In this document: piece after piece, positions 1 through 8,300 of the stretch | Layout of the letters: the number at the start of each line of letters is the position of its first letter | How positions within the stretch are numbered: the stretch's first letter is position 1 | From: Lactonifactor sp. BIOML-A5 | Lineage (GTDB): Bacteria > Bacillota > Clostridia > Lachnospirales > Lachnospiraceae | Direction: 5' to 3' | Length of the DNA stretch: 30,995 nucleotides | Assembly: GCF_009677585.1 (NCBI RefSeq) | Contig: NZ_WKYV01000044.1 | Coordinates: forward strand, 1 to 30,995 | The notes under the pieces: model-generated | The model's database searches: none | Told to the model about the DNA's origin: nothing | What the model saw: the letters and a program-made list of their open reading frames with translations, nothing else | Program-made: the position numbers and the translations under genes

Positions 1-235
1 ATAATAGGTTAGTCCGCTCGCTCCGCATCGCGTCCGTTTTGCTCCGCAAAACCGTCCGTTGGAGTCCGCCGACTGCAGTATGGACAAAACATACACATCT
101 CACAATTATAATGATATTTTTTTGTCTGTTTTGCTACTGTATTTTTTTACTTATTCCTATATAATAAATATATCTATGTATTTATCTAATTTTGCATAGT
201 AATTATATTGAAAAACGATATATTTATAAAGGCAG
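1..235. other. Intergenic region with GC-rich TCCG-rich repeat
   Basis: No gene is seen here. The first 75 bases are GC-rich and contain the tetranucleotide TCCG many times at irregular spacing, including a small perfect hairpin (TTTTGC, loop TCC, GCAAAA at about 37-51). After base 85 the sequence turns sharply AT-rich. A TATAAT at 160-165 could be a -10 box for the HipA-like gene, but I see no good -35 at 17 bases, so the promoter is not assigned. The abrupt composition change suggests a junction between two sequence origins. Confidence 0.4.
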
Positions 236-1036
236 GTGATTGCCATTAAATATAAGCATATACGAACTGTCCAGCACAATATAGGGAATGGTACCACTGA
301 ACCAAAATTTGCAGTGACTGATGATGATACGCAGGTAATTATCAAGACATTCAATGGACCACAGGGAAATTTAGTACTTTTTAACGAATACTTTTGTTAT
401 CGGTTGGCAATATTATTAGACATAAAAATGCCTATTTCGGGCATATGTTATATAGATGGTTCTACAAAAATTTATAATGATGATATGGGGAATCATAACG
501 AAGGATTTGGATTTTACTCTACATATTTAAACAAAGTAGCCCCATTGATACAAACGATTGTTCCTTTAATACAAAATAAAGAAGATTTCTATAAAATATT
601 ATTATTCGATCATCTGATTTATAATACAGATAGAAATGCAGGTAACTTATTGGTACAGTATTATAAATCAAATATCACATTGCAGGTTATTGATCATACA
701 CATGTATTTATAAACCAGACGTTTTGGGACGCAAATTGTCTGATTAGAGGTATGGAAGATAAAGATTATCATAGTACAAAGATTATGGAATATAACGATT
801 ATTTGTATAGAATGATCATGCAAGTAGTACCATTCAAATTAGATATAGCAATAAATTATATACCTTTATTCGAGAAATGTATAACTATAAAAAATATGGA
901 ACAGATTATAAACGATATTCCAGATATTTGGAAGCCTATGGATATCAGTCTAAAAACACTTATTGAATATTTACAATATAGAGTAAGTCATTTAGAAGAT
1001 ATATGCATAACAATACGCAATTACTTAAATAAATGA
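236..1036 (+). CDS. HipA-like kinase domain protein
   Basis: A 266-aa protein with the layout of the small HipA-type kinases (HipA_2-like). Seen in sequence: a glycine-containing loop near residues 14-25, a candidate ATP-binding lysine in VIIKTF (K37), the catalytic-loop motif NTDRNAGN (D132, N137) after FDHLIY, and a metal-binding VIDHTH (D153) in the DFG position. It lacks the long N-terminal region of classical HipA. HipA kinases phosphorylate a protein substrate (glutamyl-tRNA synthetase for E. coli HipA) and can cause growth arrest; the substrate here is unknown. The start is GTG, because no ATG occurs before residue 65; AAAGG lies just upstream. It is followed 13 bases later by a DUF3037-type gene, a pairing often seen for this subfamily. 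The stretch is much more AT-rich than the tail genes, which suggests acquired cargo. Confidence 0.8.
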   Translation: MIAIKYKHIRTVQHNIGNGTTEPKFAVTDDDTQVIIKTFNGPQGNLVLFNEYFCYRLAILLDIKMPISGICYIDGSTKIYNDDMGNHNEGFGFYSTYLNKVAPLIQTIVPLIQNKEDFYKILLFDHLIYNTDRNAGNLLVQYYKSNITLQVIDHTHVFINQTFWDANCLIRGMEDKDYHSTKIMEYNDYLYRMIMQVVPFKLDIAINYIPLFEKCITIKNMEQIINDIPDIWKPMDISLKTLIEYLQYRVSHLEDICITIRNYLNK

Positions 1037-1049
1037 AAGGAGGTATACT

Positions 1050-1793
1050 ATGTATCAAATTGAATATGCTGCATTAAAATACTACAACTCAGTTATTTCC
1101 GAAGAGTGTATGTATATCGGTATGTTGTTTCATAATTTAACAACAGGTCAAAGAGATTTTAGATATATCTCCAATTTTAGTCGATTTCAAGCCTTTGATG
1201 ACGAAGCTGATGTTGGCTTTGTAAAAATGTATCTTAAAGGAATAAAAACTCAAATAGAAACTAATATTTTTAATTACAACAATTTTAGTATAGCTGAATA
1301 TACTAGAATATATGTGAATGAGTTTCGATTTACTAATGTAATGCAGATAGAAGTTGGTGAAAAAGAAGATTATATAGAGAACCTGACAAAACTTTATTTG
1401 AAATTTGATTTTAGCAAGAAAAAAAGATTATCTAATTCCGAGGAAAAGCAATATATAAAAAGAATTCTCTCAACCAAAAATATTGAATTCTCCTCATCTC
1501 AAGTAAAAGGTGGTTTTGAAGAGGATGTAGTTTTCGATTATGTCATTGGTAATATAGCAATTAAATTATTTTCATTTAAAGGTAAGAATTTAAAAAAAAT
1601 CATTCCTACGGCTAAACATTGGTCTTTTACTGCTTATGAGTTAAAAGAGAAAAATATACAAGTTGTATTTTTATATGATAGCCTTACTGAGGATATTAAT
1701 CATCTAAACATTATAATAAATATTCTCAAAATAAACGCATCTGTATTCCAAATCCAAGATGGTATAAATTATTTATTAAACCAAATAGCATAA
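1050..1793 (+). CDS. DUF3037-like protein, partner of the HipA-like kinase
   Basis: A 247-aa protein whose N-terminal part has the pattern of DUF3037: a tyrosine-rich first strand (residues 1-12), a conserved turn with an ECMYIGMLFHN stretch where the family has a V-G-V-L-x motif, then an arginine-rich segment. The function of the family is unknown; its genes commonly sit beside HipA-type kinases, so it may be the regulatory or antitoxin-like partner. The ribosome binding site AAAGGAGG lies 7 bases before ATG, and the gene starts 13 bases after the kinase stop, so the two form one operon. No membrane segment or signal peptide is visible. The operon ends in a long perfect inverted repeat at 1801-1837. 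The family assignment comes from pattern recognition and is moderately sure. Confidence 0.65.
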   Translation: MYQIEYAALKYYNSVISEECMYIGMLFHNLTTGQRDFRYISNFSRFQAFDDEADVGFVKMYLKGIKTQIETNIFNYNNFSIAEYTRIYVNEFRFTNVMQIEVGEKEDYIENLTKLYLKFDFSKKKRLSNSEEKQYIKRILSTKNIEFSSSQVKGGFEEDVVFDYVIGNIAIKLFSFKGKNLKKIIPTAKHWSFTAYELKEKNIQVVFLYDSLTEDINHLNIIINILKINASVFQIQDGINYLLNQIA

Positions 1794-1800
1794 AAGCATT

Positions 1801-1837
1801 TTTAAAGCTAGTAGATAGTACATCTACTAGCTTTAAA
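1801..1837 (+). terminator. 16-bp perfect inverted repeat after the HipA/DUF3037 operon
   Basis: A perfect inverted repeat with 16-base arms (1801-1816 and 1822-1837) around a 5-base loop AGTAC. Both arms end in TTTAAA runs and it lies 8 bases after the DUF3037 stop codon. It fits a bidirectional intrinsic terminator, although the downstream T tract is short (AAATGTTTG). The unusual perfection also leaves room for another role, such as an RNA processing site. Confidence 0.6.
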
Positions 1838-1892
1838 TGTTTGTGATGAGATAAAAGTCAAGCATCAAGTTTATGATATTATGCAATCAATA

Positions 1893-1914
1893 AATCAAAG
1901 ATTTACCTTTGATT
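1893..1914 (+). promoter_or_regulatory. Stem-loop upstream of small ORF
   Basis: An 8-bp perfect stem (AATCAAAG, loop ATTTAC, CTTTGATT) ends 22 bases before the AGGAGG ribosome binding site of the small ORF at 1949. It could act on the leader of that gene. No protein or ligand can be named. Confidence 0.3.
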
Positions 1915-1948
1915 ATTATAAAAATCTAATAGGTTAGGAGGATAGATT

Positions 1949-2204
1949 ATGATTTGGACTAACGAAAGTATGCTGGCAAGCATGAAACTCACAGATAAAG
2001 AATTTACTCCTATTTTGTATGTAAAAATACATAATATAAAAAATCCAAGTAATCAGAAAAAGACTAAAAATGTAACCGAAACACAGTAGTAAAAGTATCA
2101 ATAGCAAATTTCAAAGATGTAATGGCTTTTGAAATAGAATTCATCAGATGCCAGAATGTATAAATCTAACACCTGATGAAAAATTAAATATAATTATGGC
2201 ATAA
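1949..2204 (+). pseudogene. Decayed small gene (46-aa ORF plus frameshifted continuation)
   Basis: An ATG at 1949 has a strong TAGGAGG ribosome binding site 6 bases upstream and opens a 46-aa ORF ending at 2089. The same region stays protein-like in another frame from 2086 to 2160 (VVKVSIANFK...) and in a third frame from 2166 to 2201 (NLTPDEKLNIIMA, stop at 2202-2204). Joining the three pieces gives a plausible protein of about 85 aa with two frameshifts. This is inference: the 46-aa ORF may also be a functional small gene. I do not recognise the family. Confidence 0.35.
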
Positions 2205-2241
2205 TTGAAAGTTACCATTACAAACGAAAGGAATTAAAACT

Positions 2242-2406
2242 ATGGCAAAAGAACTTAATTTAAATCAACCACAATCTACTAAAATAGAAGAATTAGTATA
2301 CAGATGGATTCATCCAGATAATGACGACGCCTCCCATACGCAAGAGTGCTCAGATAATAAAATATACTGTGGAACAATCATTACCCGTTCATCCAACTCC
2401 TTTTAA
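2242..2406 (+). CDS. Small hypothetical protein, 54 aa
   Basis: An ORF of 54 codons with ATG at 2242 and the ribosome binding site GAAAGGA about 9 bases upstream. It is polar, with two cysteines near the end (ECSDNKIYC) that could bind metal or form a disulfide. I do not recognise it. It converges with the 468-aa gene on the - strand, whose stop is about 30 bases away. It may be a 3'-truncated remnant of a longer phage gene, since the last 15 residues look unstructured. Confidence 0.4.
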   Translation: MAKELNLNQPQSTKIEELVYRWIHPDNDDASHTQECSDNKIYCGTIITRSSNSF

Positions 2407-2438
2407 TTTATTTTAGTCTTAAGTTTCCAATACATAAG

Positions 2439-3845
2439 TTATTCGTACGGTTCGATGTGTTGACGATAGTATAAATTTGAGACTTTATCGTCTATACCCT
2501 TTTTAGCTTGTTCTTCACGTAAAATCCAGTTTTTCGAAGTCAATAAAGCAATTGCCCTATATACATCATATGAATTTATTATAAAATATACACTAAAAGT
2601 TTTCAAAAAGTCCTTATCAGAATATAATTTTACCGCCTTGTCTGATTTTTTATAAACATAAATATCATTAGTATCATCATCAAGTAAAAAGGCATATCCA
2701 AATTTATCCATTATGTCACTAATGGAATCTAACGCATTTTGTAAGTTCCTATTAGTAAATGCTATTTCAGAAACTTTGAACATGTCATATTCATTATAAC
2801 TAAATGAACTATCAAAAATACATTTTGCTCCAATGTCTCTCATAAATTTTTTTACGCTAATTATAAATTGAAATTGATACCCAAATTTAGATAAAGAAAA
2901 TTTTAGTTGTGAATTATCGTTTTCATTTTCTATATATTGCGCTATTTGCGATTTATTATGTTTTACAAATTCGGGAAAATATTGTTTGATAAATTTTAAA
3001 GAAGTTATTTTTGCAATTGTTATTTCTGTATATAACCCATTATTTTGCGCTATCTCATCAAGAAGTTTCCATTGCTTATTTTCAATCATCCAATCTATTT
3101 CATCTCTTTTGCATATAAATGGAATATCATTGTTATGTAAAACTAACGAATCAGATAGTTTTTTGAGTCCATTGTAAAGCTCAATCATTTCTGAGAATAA
3201 ATCAAATGAGTTTTTATTACTTTTAAATGGTTTTTTCCCATATGAAACATATTGTGAATAAATTAAGCGTAAATTTGTCACAGCGTCTTTTAAATTATGG
3301 TATAAGTCATATGGTAATAGTATAGGTAAATTATCAAAATAATAATTTGCAGAATCTATTATTTCTATTACATTGGGATGCTTATTATGAAACTCAGTAC
3401 GTCGTTCAACTGCTTGTTGATTCTTTATAACTTTATTTAGATGATATTTATATTCTGTGTATCCTTCTATTCCAGGGAATTTCGTCATGCAATAAGAACC
3501 CACATTTAGACGAATATGATTTTTTCTATTTCTAATAAAAAAAAGATATTTATTTGGAGTATTACAAAGTCCACATTTAACCTTCTTAGAAATGTCTTCA
3601 GAGCTATTAGATTCTACAAACCATTCATCTTTAACATTATCCATTAGTGTTGTTTTATTATATGTTAAAGCTGCCTGGGCTACCTTATCTAAATTATATT
3701 TTTTAAGTTCATCAAGTGTTATTGCCTTCAATTCCCTCATTTGCAGTAAAACTTCATATAAGTTTCCATATAGTTTTGTATTTTTTGGTTCCTCACTGTT
3801 TAATAATAAATTTATTTCATCTAAGATTAATACTGCTTTCCCCAC
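2439..3845 (-). CDS. Hypothetical 468-aa protein with a CxxC zinc-finger-like motif
   Basis: A 468-aa protein of unknown function. The clearest feature is a treble-clef-like element around residues 90-118: CGLCNTPNKY, then IRNRKNH, then LNVGSYC. Related phage and plasmid proteins of unknown function carry a similar C-x2-C...NVGS-x-C signature. The rest is mixed helical, charged and AT-rich, with no membrane segment. The start is GTG (3843-3845), supported by GAGG 5 bases upstream; an ATG start is not available nearby. It is the last of three - strand genes, 90 bases after the zinc-ribbon gene. No clear terminator follows. It may be an accessory gene of the prophage, but nothing in the sequence gives an enzymatic activity. 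Confidence 0.6.
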   Translation of the reverse strand: MGKAVLILDEINLLLNSEEPKNTKLYGNLYEVLLQMRELKAITLDELKKYNLDKVAQAALTYNKTTLMDNVKDEWFVESNSSEDISKKVKCGLCNTPNKYLFFIRNRKNHIRLNVGSYCMTKFPGIEGYTEYKYHLNKVIKNQQAVERRTEFHNKHPNVIEIIDSANYYFDNLPILLPYDLYHNLKDAVTNLRLIYSQYVSYGKKPFKSNKNSFDLFSEMIELYNGLKKLSDSLVLHNNDIPFICKRDEIDWMIENKQWKLLDEIAQNNGLYTEITIAKITSLKFIKQYFPEFVKHNKSQIAQYIENENDNSQLKFSLSKFGYQFQFIISVKKFMRDIGAKCIFDSSFSYNEYDMFKVSEIAFTNRNLQNALDSISDIMDKFGYAFLLDDDTNDIYVYKKSDKAVKLYSDKDFLKTFSVYFIINSYDVYRAIALLTSKNWILREEQAKKGIDDKVSNLYYRQHIEPYE

Positions 3846-3935
3846 AATTTCCTCTTTTCTGTACTAGTGTAATTAATTCCATAGATTCCTTTACTCTTCT
3901 ATCTGACAAGTAAATATCGCCCAAACAACGAATAT

Positions 3936-4463
3936 TTATTTAACCTTAGACCCGCAACTATTACAAATTAAATCTATTTTATTTGTGGCAAATCCTGTTA
4001 GTAGACTAAACTTTCTGCGGACTGGGGTGAACTGGGTTCCGCCGCACTTTGGACAACGCTTTGTTTTAGGAGCTTTAGGAGTTTCGACAGCTTCCGTATC
4101 TTTATCGTTAAGAAATAAGTATCTAATTTCATTTATCCACCATTCAAAATCATCTTGTTCACGTTTTCGGTATAAGGCTTCATCGTATTCCGGGCTGTTT
4201 ATGACATACTGCTCTCGAAGCATCTCTTTCCATTGTATTTCTTTTAAATTATTATATACTTCCCGATTATCTCCTTTATCTATAAGTTCAGCTAACTCAC
4301 TAAAATCTTTATCGGAATCTCTTATCTCTTCATATTCATCATCTGTAAAATTTGTTTCTGCCATTATAGTATCACAGACTTTACAAGCTCTTTCTTCCCC
4401 TTTATACCCATACATAACTTTGCCGCATTTCGGGCATATTTTCATTATTTCTATTTTACTCAT
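3936..4463 (-). CDS. Double zinc-ribbon protein, 175 aa
   Basis: A small protein with a zinc ribbon at each end: CPKCG...CKVC at about residues 10-30, and CPKCGG...CNSCGS at about 138-172. The middle is acidic and helical. The C-terminal ribbon has the spacing seen in short membrane-associated or nucleic-acid-binding ribbon proteins of Firmicutes. The start ATG has the ribosome binding site GGGAGGA 6 bases upstream. It lies between two other - strand genes, with 105 bases before it that contain two TATAAT-like hexamers, so it may have its own weak promoter as well as the strong one at 5359-5387. Function unknown; DNA, RNA or protein binding is only inferred from the ribbons. Confidence 0.65.
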   Translation of the reverse strand: MSKIEIMKICPKCGKVMYGYKGEERACKVCDTIMAETNFTDDEYEEIRDSDKDFSELAELIDKGDNREVYNNLKEIQWKEMLREQYVINSPEYDEALYRKREQDDFEWWINEIRYLFLNDKDTEAVETPKAPKTKRCPKCGGTQFTPVRRKFSLLTGFATNKIDLICNSCGSKVK

Positions 4464-4568
4464 AAGAATCCTCCCTCAAATAGTTATTGTCTATATTATA
4501 CATTCCAAACATCCTTCTGCTTTATTATATCTCATATGGAAATGTCTGTTTCATTCCATTATAGTTGT

Positions 4569-5324
4569 TTAGCATAGGCTCTTATTTATACTAATATAAT
4601 CAAATGATTTTTCAGGCATATATTTTTGAAACACCTCAAAAAAGGGATATTCATACTGAAAAACTTTTACCATATCGTCAGTTTCAATATAGACATTCAC
4701 TACTCTTTTATCATCATTAATAGTGTTAGTTCTAATTGGTTCTGATACAATTTTTTTCCGACTACCAATTATTGCTCCTACATCTCCAGCAAGAAGCCCA
4801 CCAACTACAGCTCCTCCAATTGATGTCCCTCCTCCAATTACTTCACCTCCAGACATTTCTGTTCTAGTTAATATTTCACCGTCAACCTTATAAAATTTAA
4901 CCTCATTGATGTTTATGATGATGGGTTTTAGCCCATACATTATTTCATTATATCTTTTTTCTAGCAGAGAGTCTGTTTCGCAATTTCTAACATTTCTTCT
5001 AAATATATGATTGTCTATAATTTTTTGGCAAAGACTATCTATTTCTGTACAAATATAAATATGATTATTTTGTTTCCAAACACATGCATCTGCACCTTTA
5101 AGTCCACAACTATACACAATATCTGCATTTTCTGGCATCTCTGTTATGTTATAAGCTTTCATAATCTCCGAAAAACCTTTAACAATTTTATCTTTTATTT
5201 CCTCATCTTCCGTAATCTGCTTTTGTTTGATTTCCTTATTTCTTTGATAATCGCTTACACCTAGAAGTATACCAACAAGAACTATTACCCCAACAATAAC
5301 ACCCACTATAATTAAGAATGCCAT
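4569..5324 (-). CDS. Membrane-anchored protein with glycine-zipper segment
   Basis: A 251-aa protein. Residues 2-22 form one strongly hydrophobic helix (signal anchor), followed by a charged stalk (QRNKEIKQKQ). Around residues 160-192 there is a glycine-rich segment (GGGTSIGGAVVGGLLAGD, then VGAIIGSRKK) of the glycine-zipper type, which can insert into membranes, followed by a TNTINDDKRVVNVYIET beta segment often found after such zippers in Firmicutes prophage proteins. The ATG is preceded by AAAGGGGGAA. It is the first gene of the three-gene - strand cassette and lies 34 bases after its promoter's -10 box. It may act at the envelope, for example in exclusion of other phages, but that is a guess from its location and topology. 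Confidence 0.6.
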   Translation of the reverse strand: MAFLIIVGVIVGVIVLVGILLGVSDYQRNKEIKQKQITEDEEIKDKIVKGFSEIMKAYNITEMPENADIVYSCGLKGADACVWKQNNHIYICTEIDSLCQKIIDNHIFRRNVRNCETDSLLEKRYNEIMYGLKPIIININEVKFYKVDGEILTRTEMSGGEVIGGGTSIGGAVVGGLLAGDVGAIIGSRKKIVSEPIRTNTINDDKRVVNVYIETDDMVKVFQYEYPFFEVFQKYMPEKSFDYISINKSLC

Positions 5325-5358
5325 ATTTTAATTATTCCCCCTTTCTTTTCTATAAAAT

Positions 5359-5387
5359 ATTATACCGTCCAAACCGGTTGATGTAAA
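5359..5387 (-). promoter_or_regulatory. Near-consensus sigma-A promoter of the - strand cassette
   Basis: Read on the - strand: TTTACA (5382-5387), a 17-base spacer, TATAAT (5359-5364). This is one mismatch from the consensus -35 and a perfect -10 at the optimal spacing. The spacer contains the palindrome AACCGGTT (5372-5379), a possible operator. It lies upstream of the membrane protein gene and drives away from the tape measure gene, so the cassette can be expressed in the lysogen independently of the late operon. Confidence 0.8.
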
Positions 5388-5398
5388 CACTCTCGTAG

Positions 5399-8300
5399 AT
5401 AACAAACCTTTTATTAGGGGGAAAATTAAACAAAATTTTCGCCAGTAAGGCTTTTACAGATGATTTTATAAAGCAAGGAGAAGATGCCGCGAAACAATTT
5501 GCAGAAGGCGCTTCATCCACAACTTTTAAAAACGATTTTTCTAAAAGATTTGGTAATGATAGCATTATGCAAAATAAGGGCGTTATTCAATACTTTGACG
5601 ACTTAGAAAAAGCAGGGAAGAAAGGAGAGGCTTCATTAGAAGGCATTCAAAATGCCTATATGAATAGTAGGACTGCTGGGCAAAAATTTGCAGACGGATT
5701 AAAGAACGTTGGGCGTACCGCAGTTGGCATTGCTGGAAATATGGCAATCTATGCTGCTGTCGGATATGCTATTCAAGGCGTAGTCACCGCTTTGGATCAT
5801 TACATCAACGCACAGCAAAAGGCAAATGAAAAAGCTATTGAGTCGAAAACCAAATATGAGCAGACAAAGACGGAACTGAATGACCTGAAATCACAGTATG
5901 AGGCAAACAAAAATAGCATAACTGAGCTACAGAAGCTCCGCAGCGCTGGGACTATTACTTCTGCCCAGTCATCTGAGCTGTCAAATCTACAAAAAATCAA
6001 TGCAGAACTCCAGAATCAAATTCAATACAAGTCGAAATTAGCTGAAATTGAAGGCAAAGTTGCTGCTGATGCCGCAGAAAATGCCCTGACATACAGCAAA
6101 CCCACTATCGGGAAAAGTTTTGACCATTCTCCGAATAATCCTCACGTAGGCTCCTTTGGAAATCCCGGATTAGACAATTCTCAGTATGCGCAGACAAACC
6201 CAGACTATCTGACGACAGTATCCGATCAGATAGATGAATACAACAATAAAAGCAGTGAACTTCTTAAAATCCAAAATGAATTACAATCCCTTTCTAAAAA
6301 GGATAAACTAAGTTCTTCTGAAGAAAACAGGTTCAAAGCTCTTACAGCTGATGCTGAATCCGCAGAAAAGGAGCTGGCTGTTCTTGGGCAAACCCTTAGT
6401 AAGGATATGACCGGCATTAAAGAAATGTCCGAAAGTCTTTATTATACAGATGCAAAAGGGGATAAACAGCTATACACAGGTAAAGAGGAAGTTGCTAAAC
6501 GTGTTGAAAAGATAAACGACGCCTATGCAAAAGCTATCTTTGATTCTGATGAGTATAAAGATTACGAGCTAAATAATATCCTCTCGAAAAATAATCTGTC
6601 TGAAGTACAAACTAGTCTGTCTGATATGGCAAAGGCCGGCACTCTTTCAGTTGATAGTATAACGGGCAAATTCCCTGAGCTGCAAAACGCCATTAAGGGA
6701 ACAAGCGTTTCATTACAAGATGTAGTTGACCATTTTAACATGCTGGAAAACAGTTCCTCCACTAATGGGCCAGTAGACTGGGTTGGGAAAATGGCCTCTT
6801 CAGTTTCTAGTGCGATTTCCCAGATAGATAACCTAAATGCTGCGATGGTTAATAGTGTTTCTGGAAAAGGGCTGGGATTCGAAATCGATGAAGAAACCGG
6901 TACGCTATCAGGTGATCTTGTTAATATTATGGCTGCGTATGATGGTTTAGAAGGATACGATCCTTCGGTATTGTTCGAAAAAACGGCAAATGGAATCCAT
7001 TTGAATATAGACGCGTTGCGGAATCTCCAGGCTCAAGAGGAAGCAAATAAAAAGTCCGATTTTTTAGAAACCAGGAAAAAGCTTCAAGATGAATTAAACA
7101 ATGCAATAGAAAAACAGTCTCAGCTGAATCCAGAAAGTGCTGACTATAGTGCTGCTCAATCCAATATAGACTCCCTATCTAACCAGTTAGAAACTGTAAA
7201 TAGTTTGGCAGCCGCATATGATGGTGCAACCTCATCCTACCAGAAATGGTTAAACGCTCAATCTGGTGGCGAAGAAGGTGATATGTATCGTAGCGTTACT
7301 GGCACAATGATAGAGCGCGGGGACGAGCTATATAAAAAGGAACTCTTTAATAACAACGAGTTTAGGGCAATAGCCGACTTCTTCTCTTATGAAGATTTGA
7401 GCACAGCATCTGCGGAGCAAGTTGCAGAAGCATATCAAGCAGCCGCTCCTCAAGTCAAGAAGTTCTTCACCGAAGGGCGCGAAGGAGTAGATTCCTTCGT
7501 TTCTTCTATGAAGGAATTGTCGGACAAAGAGGGCTTGGGATGGGTAGAAGATCTTGGAGATGGTAATCTTAAGTTCAATACTGGAAATGATGAGGAGATA
7601 GCAAAGCGGTTAGGAATTAGCAAAGAAGCAGTACAATCAATATATCGCATGATGTCCGAATATACGGATGGCATACAAATTGGTGATACATCAGGGGTAG
7701 AAAACTATTCTGAAAAATTACAGCAATTAACCGATAAAGCAAAGGAATCTCAAGAAGCTTTAAAATCCATGAGTGAAAATTCAAGCCTGAAGTCTGCCGT
7801 TGATTTTGACATAGATAATATGAATACGGTTGATGAACTTGAATCTAAAATAAGTGAAATTAACAATGCTCGTGCGGATTTAGATGTAAATTCAAGTCAA
7901 TATCAACAAGCTCAAGATGTCATAGATACTTGCCAAGCTAAAATAGACGCAATTAATGGTACAAGTGCAATATTAGATTTCGAAGTTGAAGGCCAAAATC
8001 CAGAGGATCTACAGAATAAGTTAGAGGAATTAGAAAACTATAGACTTACGTTAAATGCCGATTCTTCTAGGTATGACGAAACCAATGCTAAAATACGAGA
8101 AATACACAAAGGATTAGATGAGCTAAATAATACCTCTGCCACTGCTAATGTAGAAACAAATGTACAGGACGGATATTCTCTTATTTCACAATTTCAGCAG
8201 AGATTGAGTGAATTACAAAACAATGATCCAAATGTAACAGTAAACGTTAACACAGCAGGTGATGACGTATTAGATACCATTGCTTCACAAATCGCAGCTT

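Noticed and set aside
1..75. CRISPR array or tRNA fragment
   Set aside because: The TCCG-rich stretch has no regular repeat-spacer spacing and does not fold as a tRNA.
5350..5565. 71-aa - strand ORF over the promoter and tape measure 5' end
   Set aside because: It is the complement of the protein-like tape measure frame and covers the strong - strand promoter; better explained by those two features.
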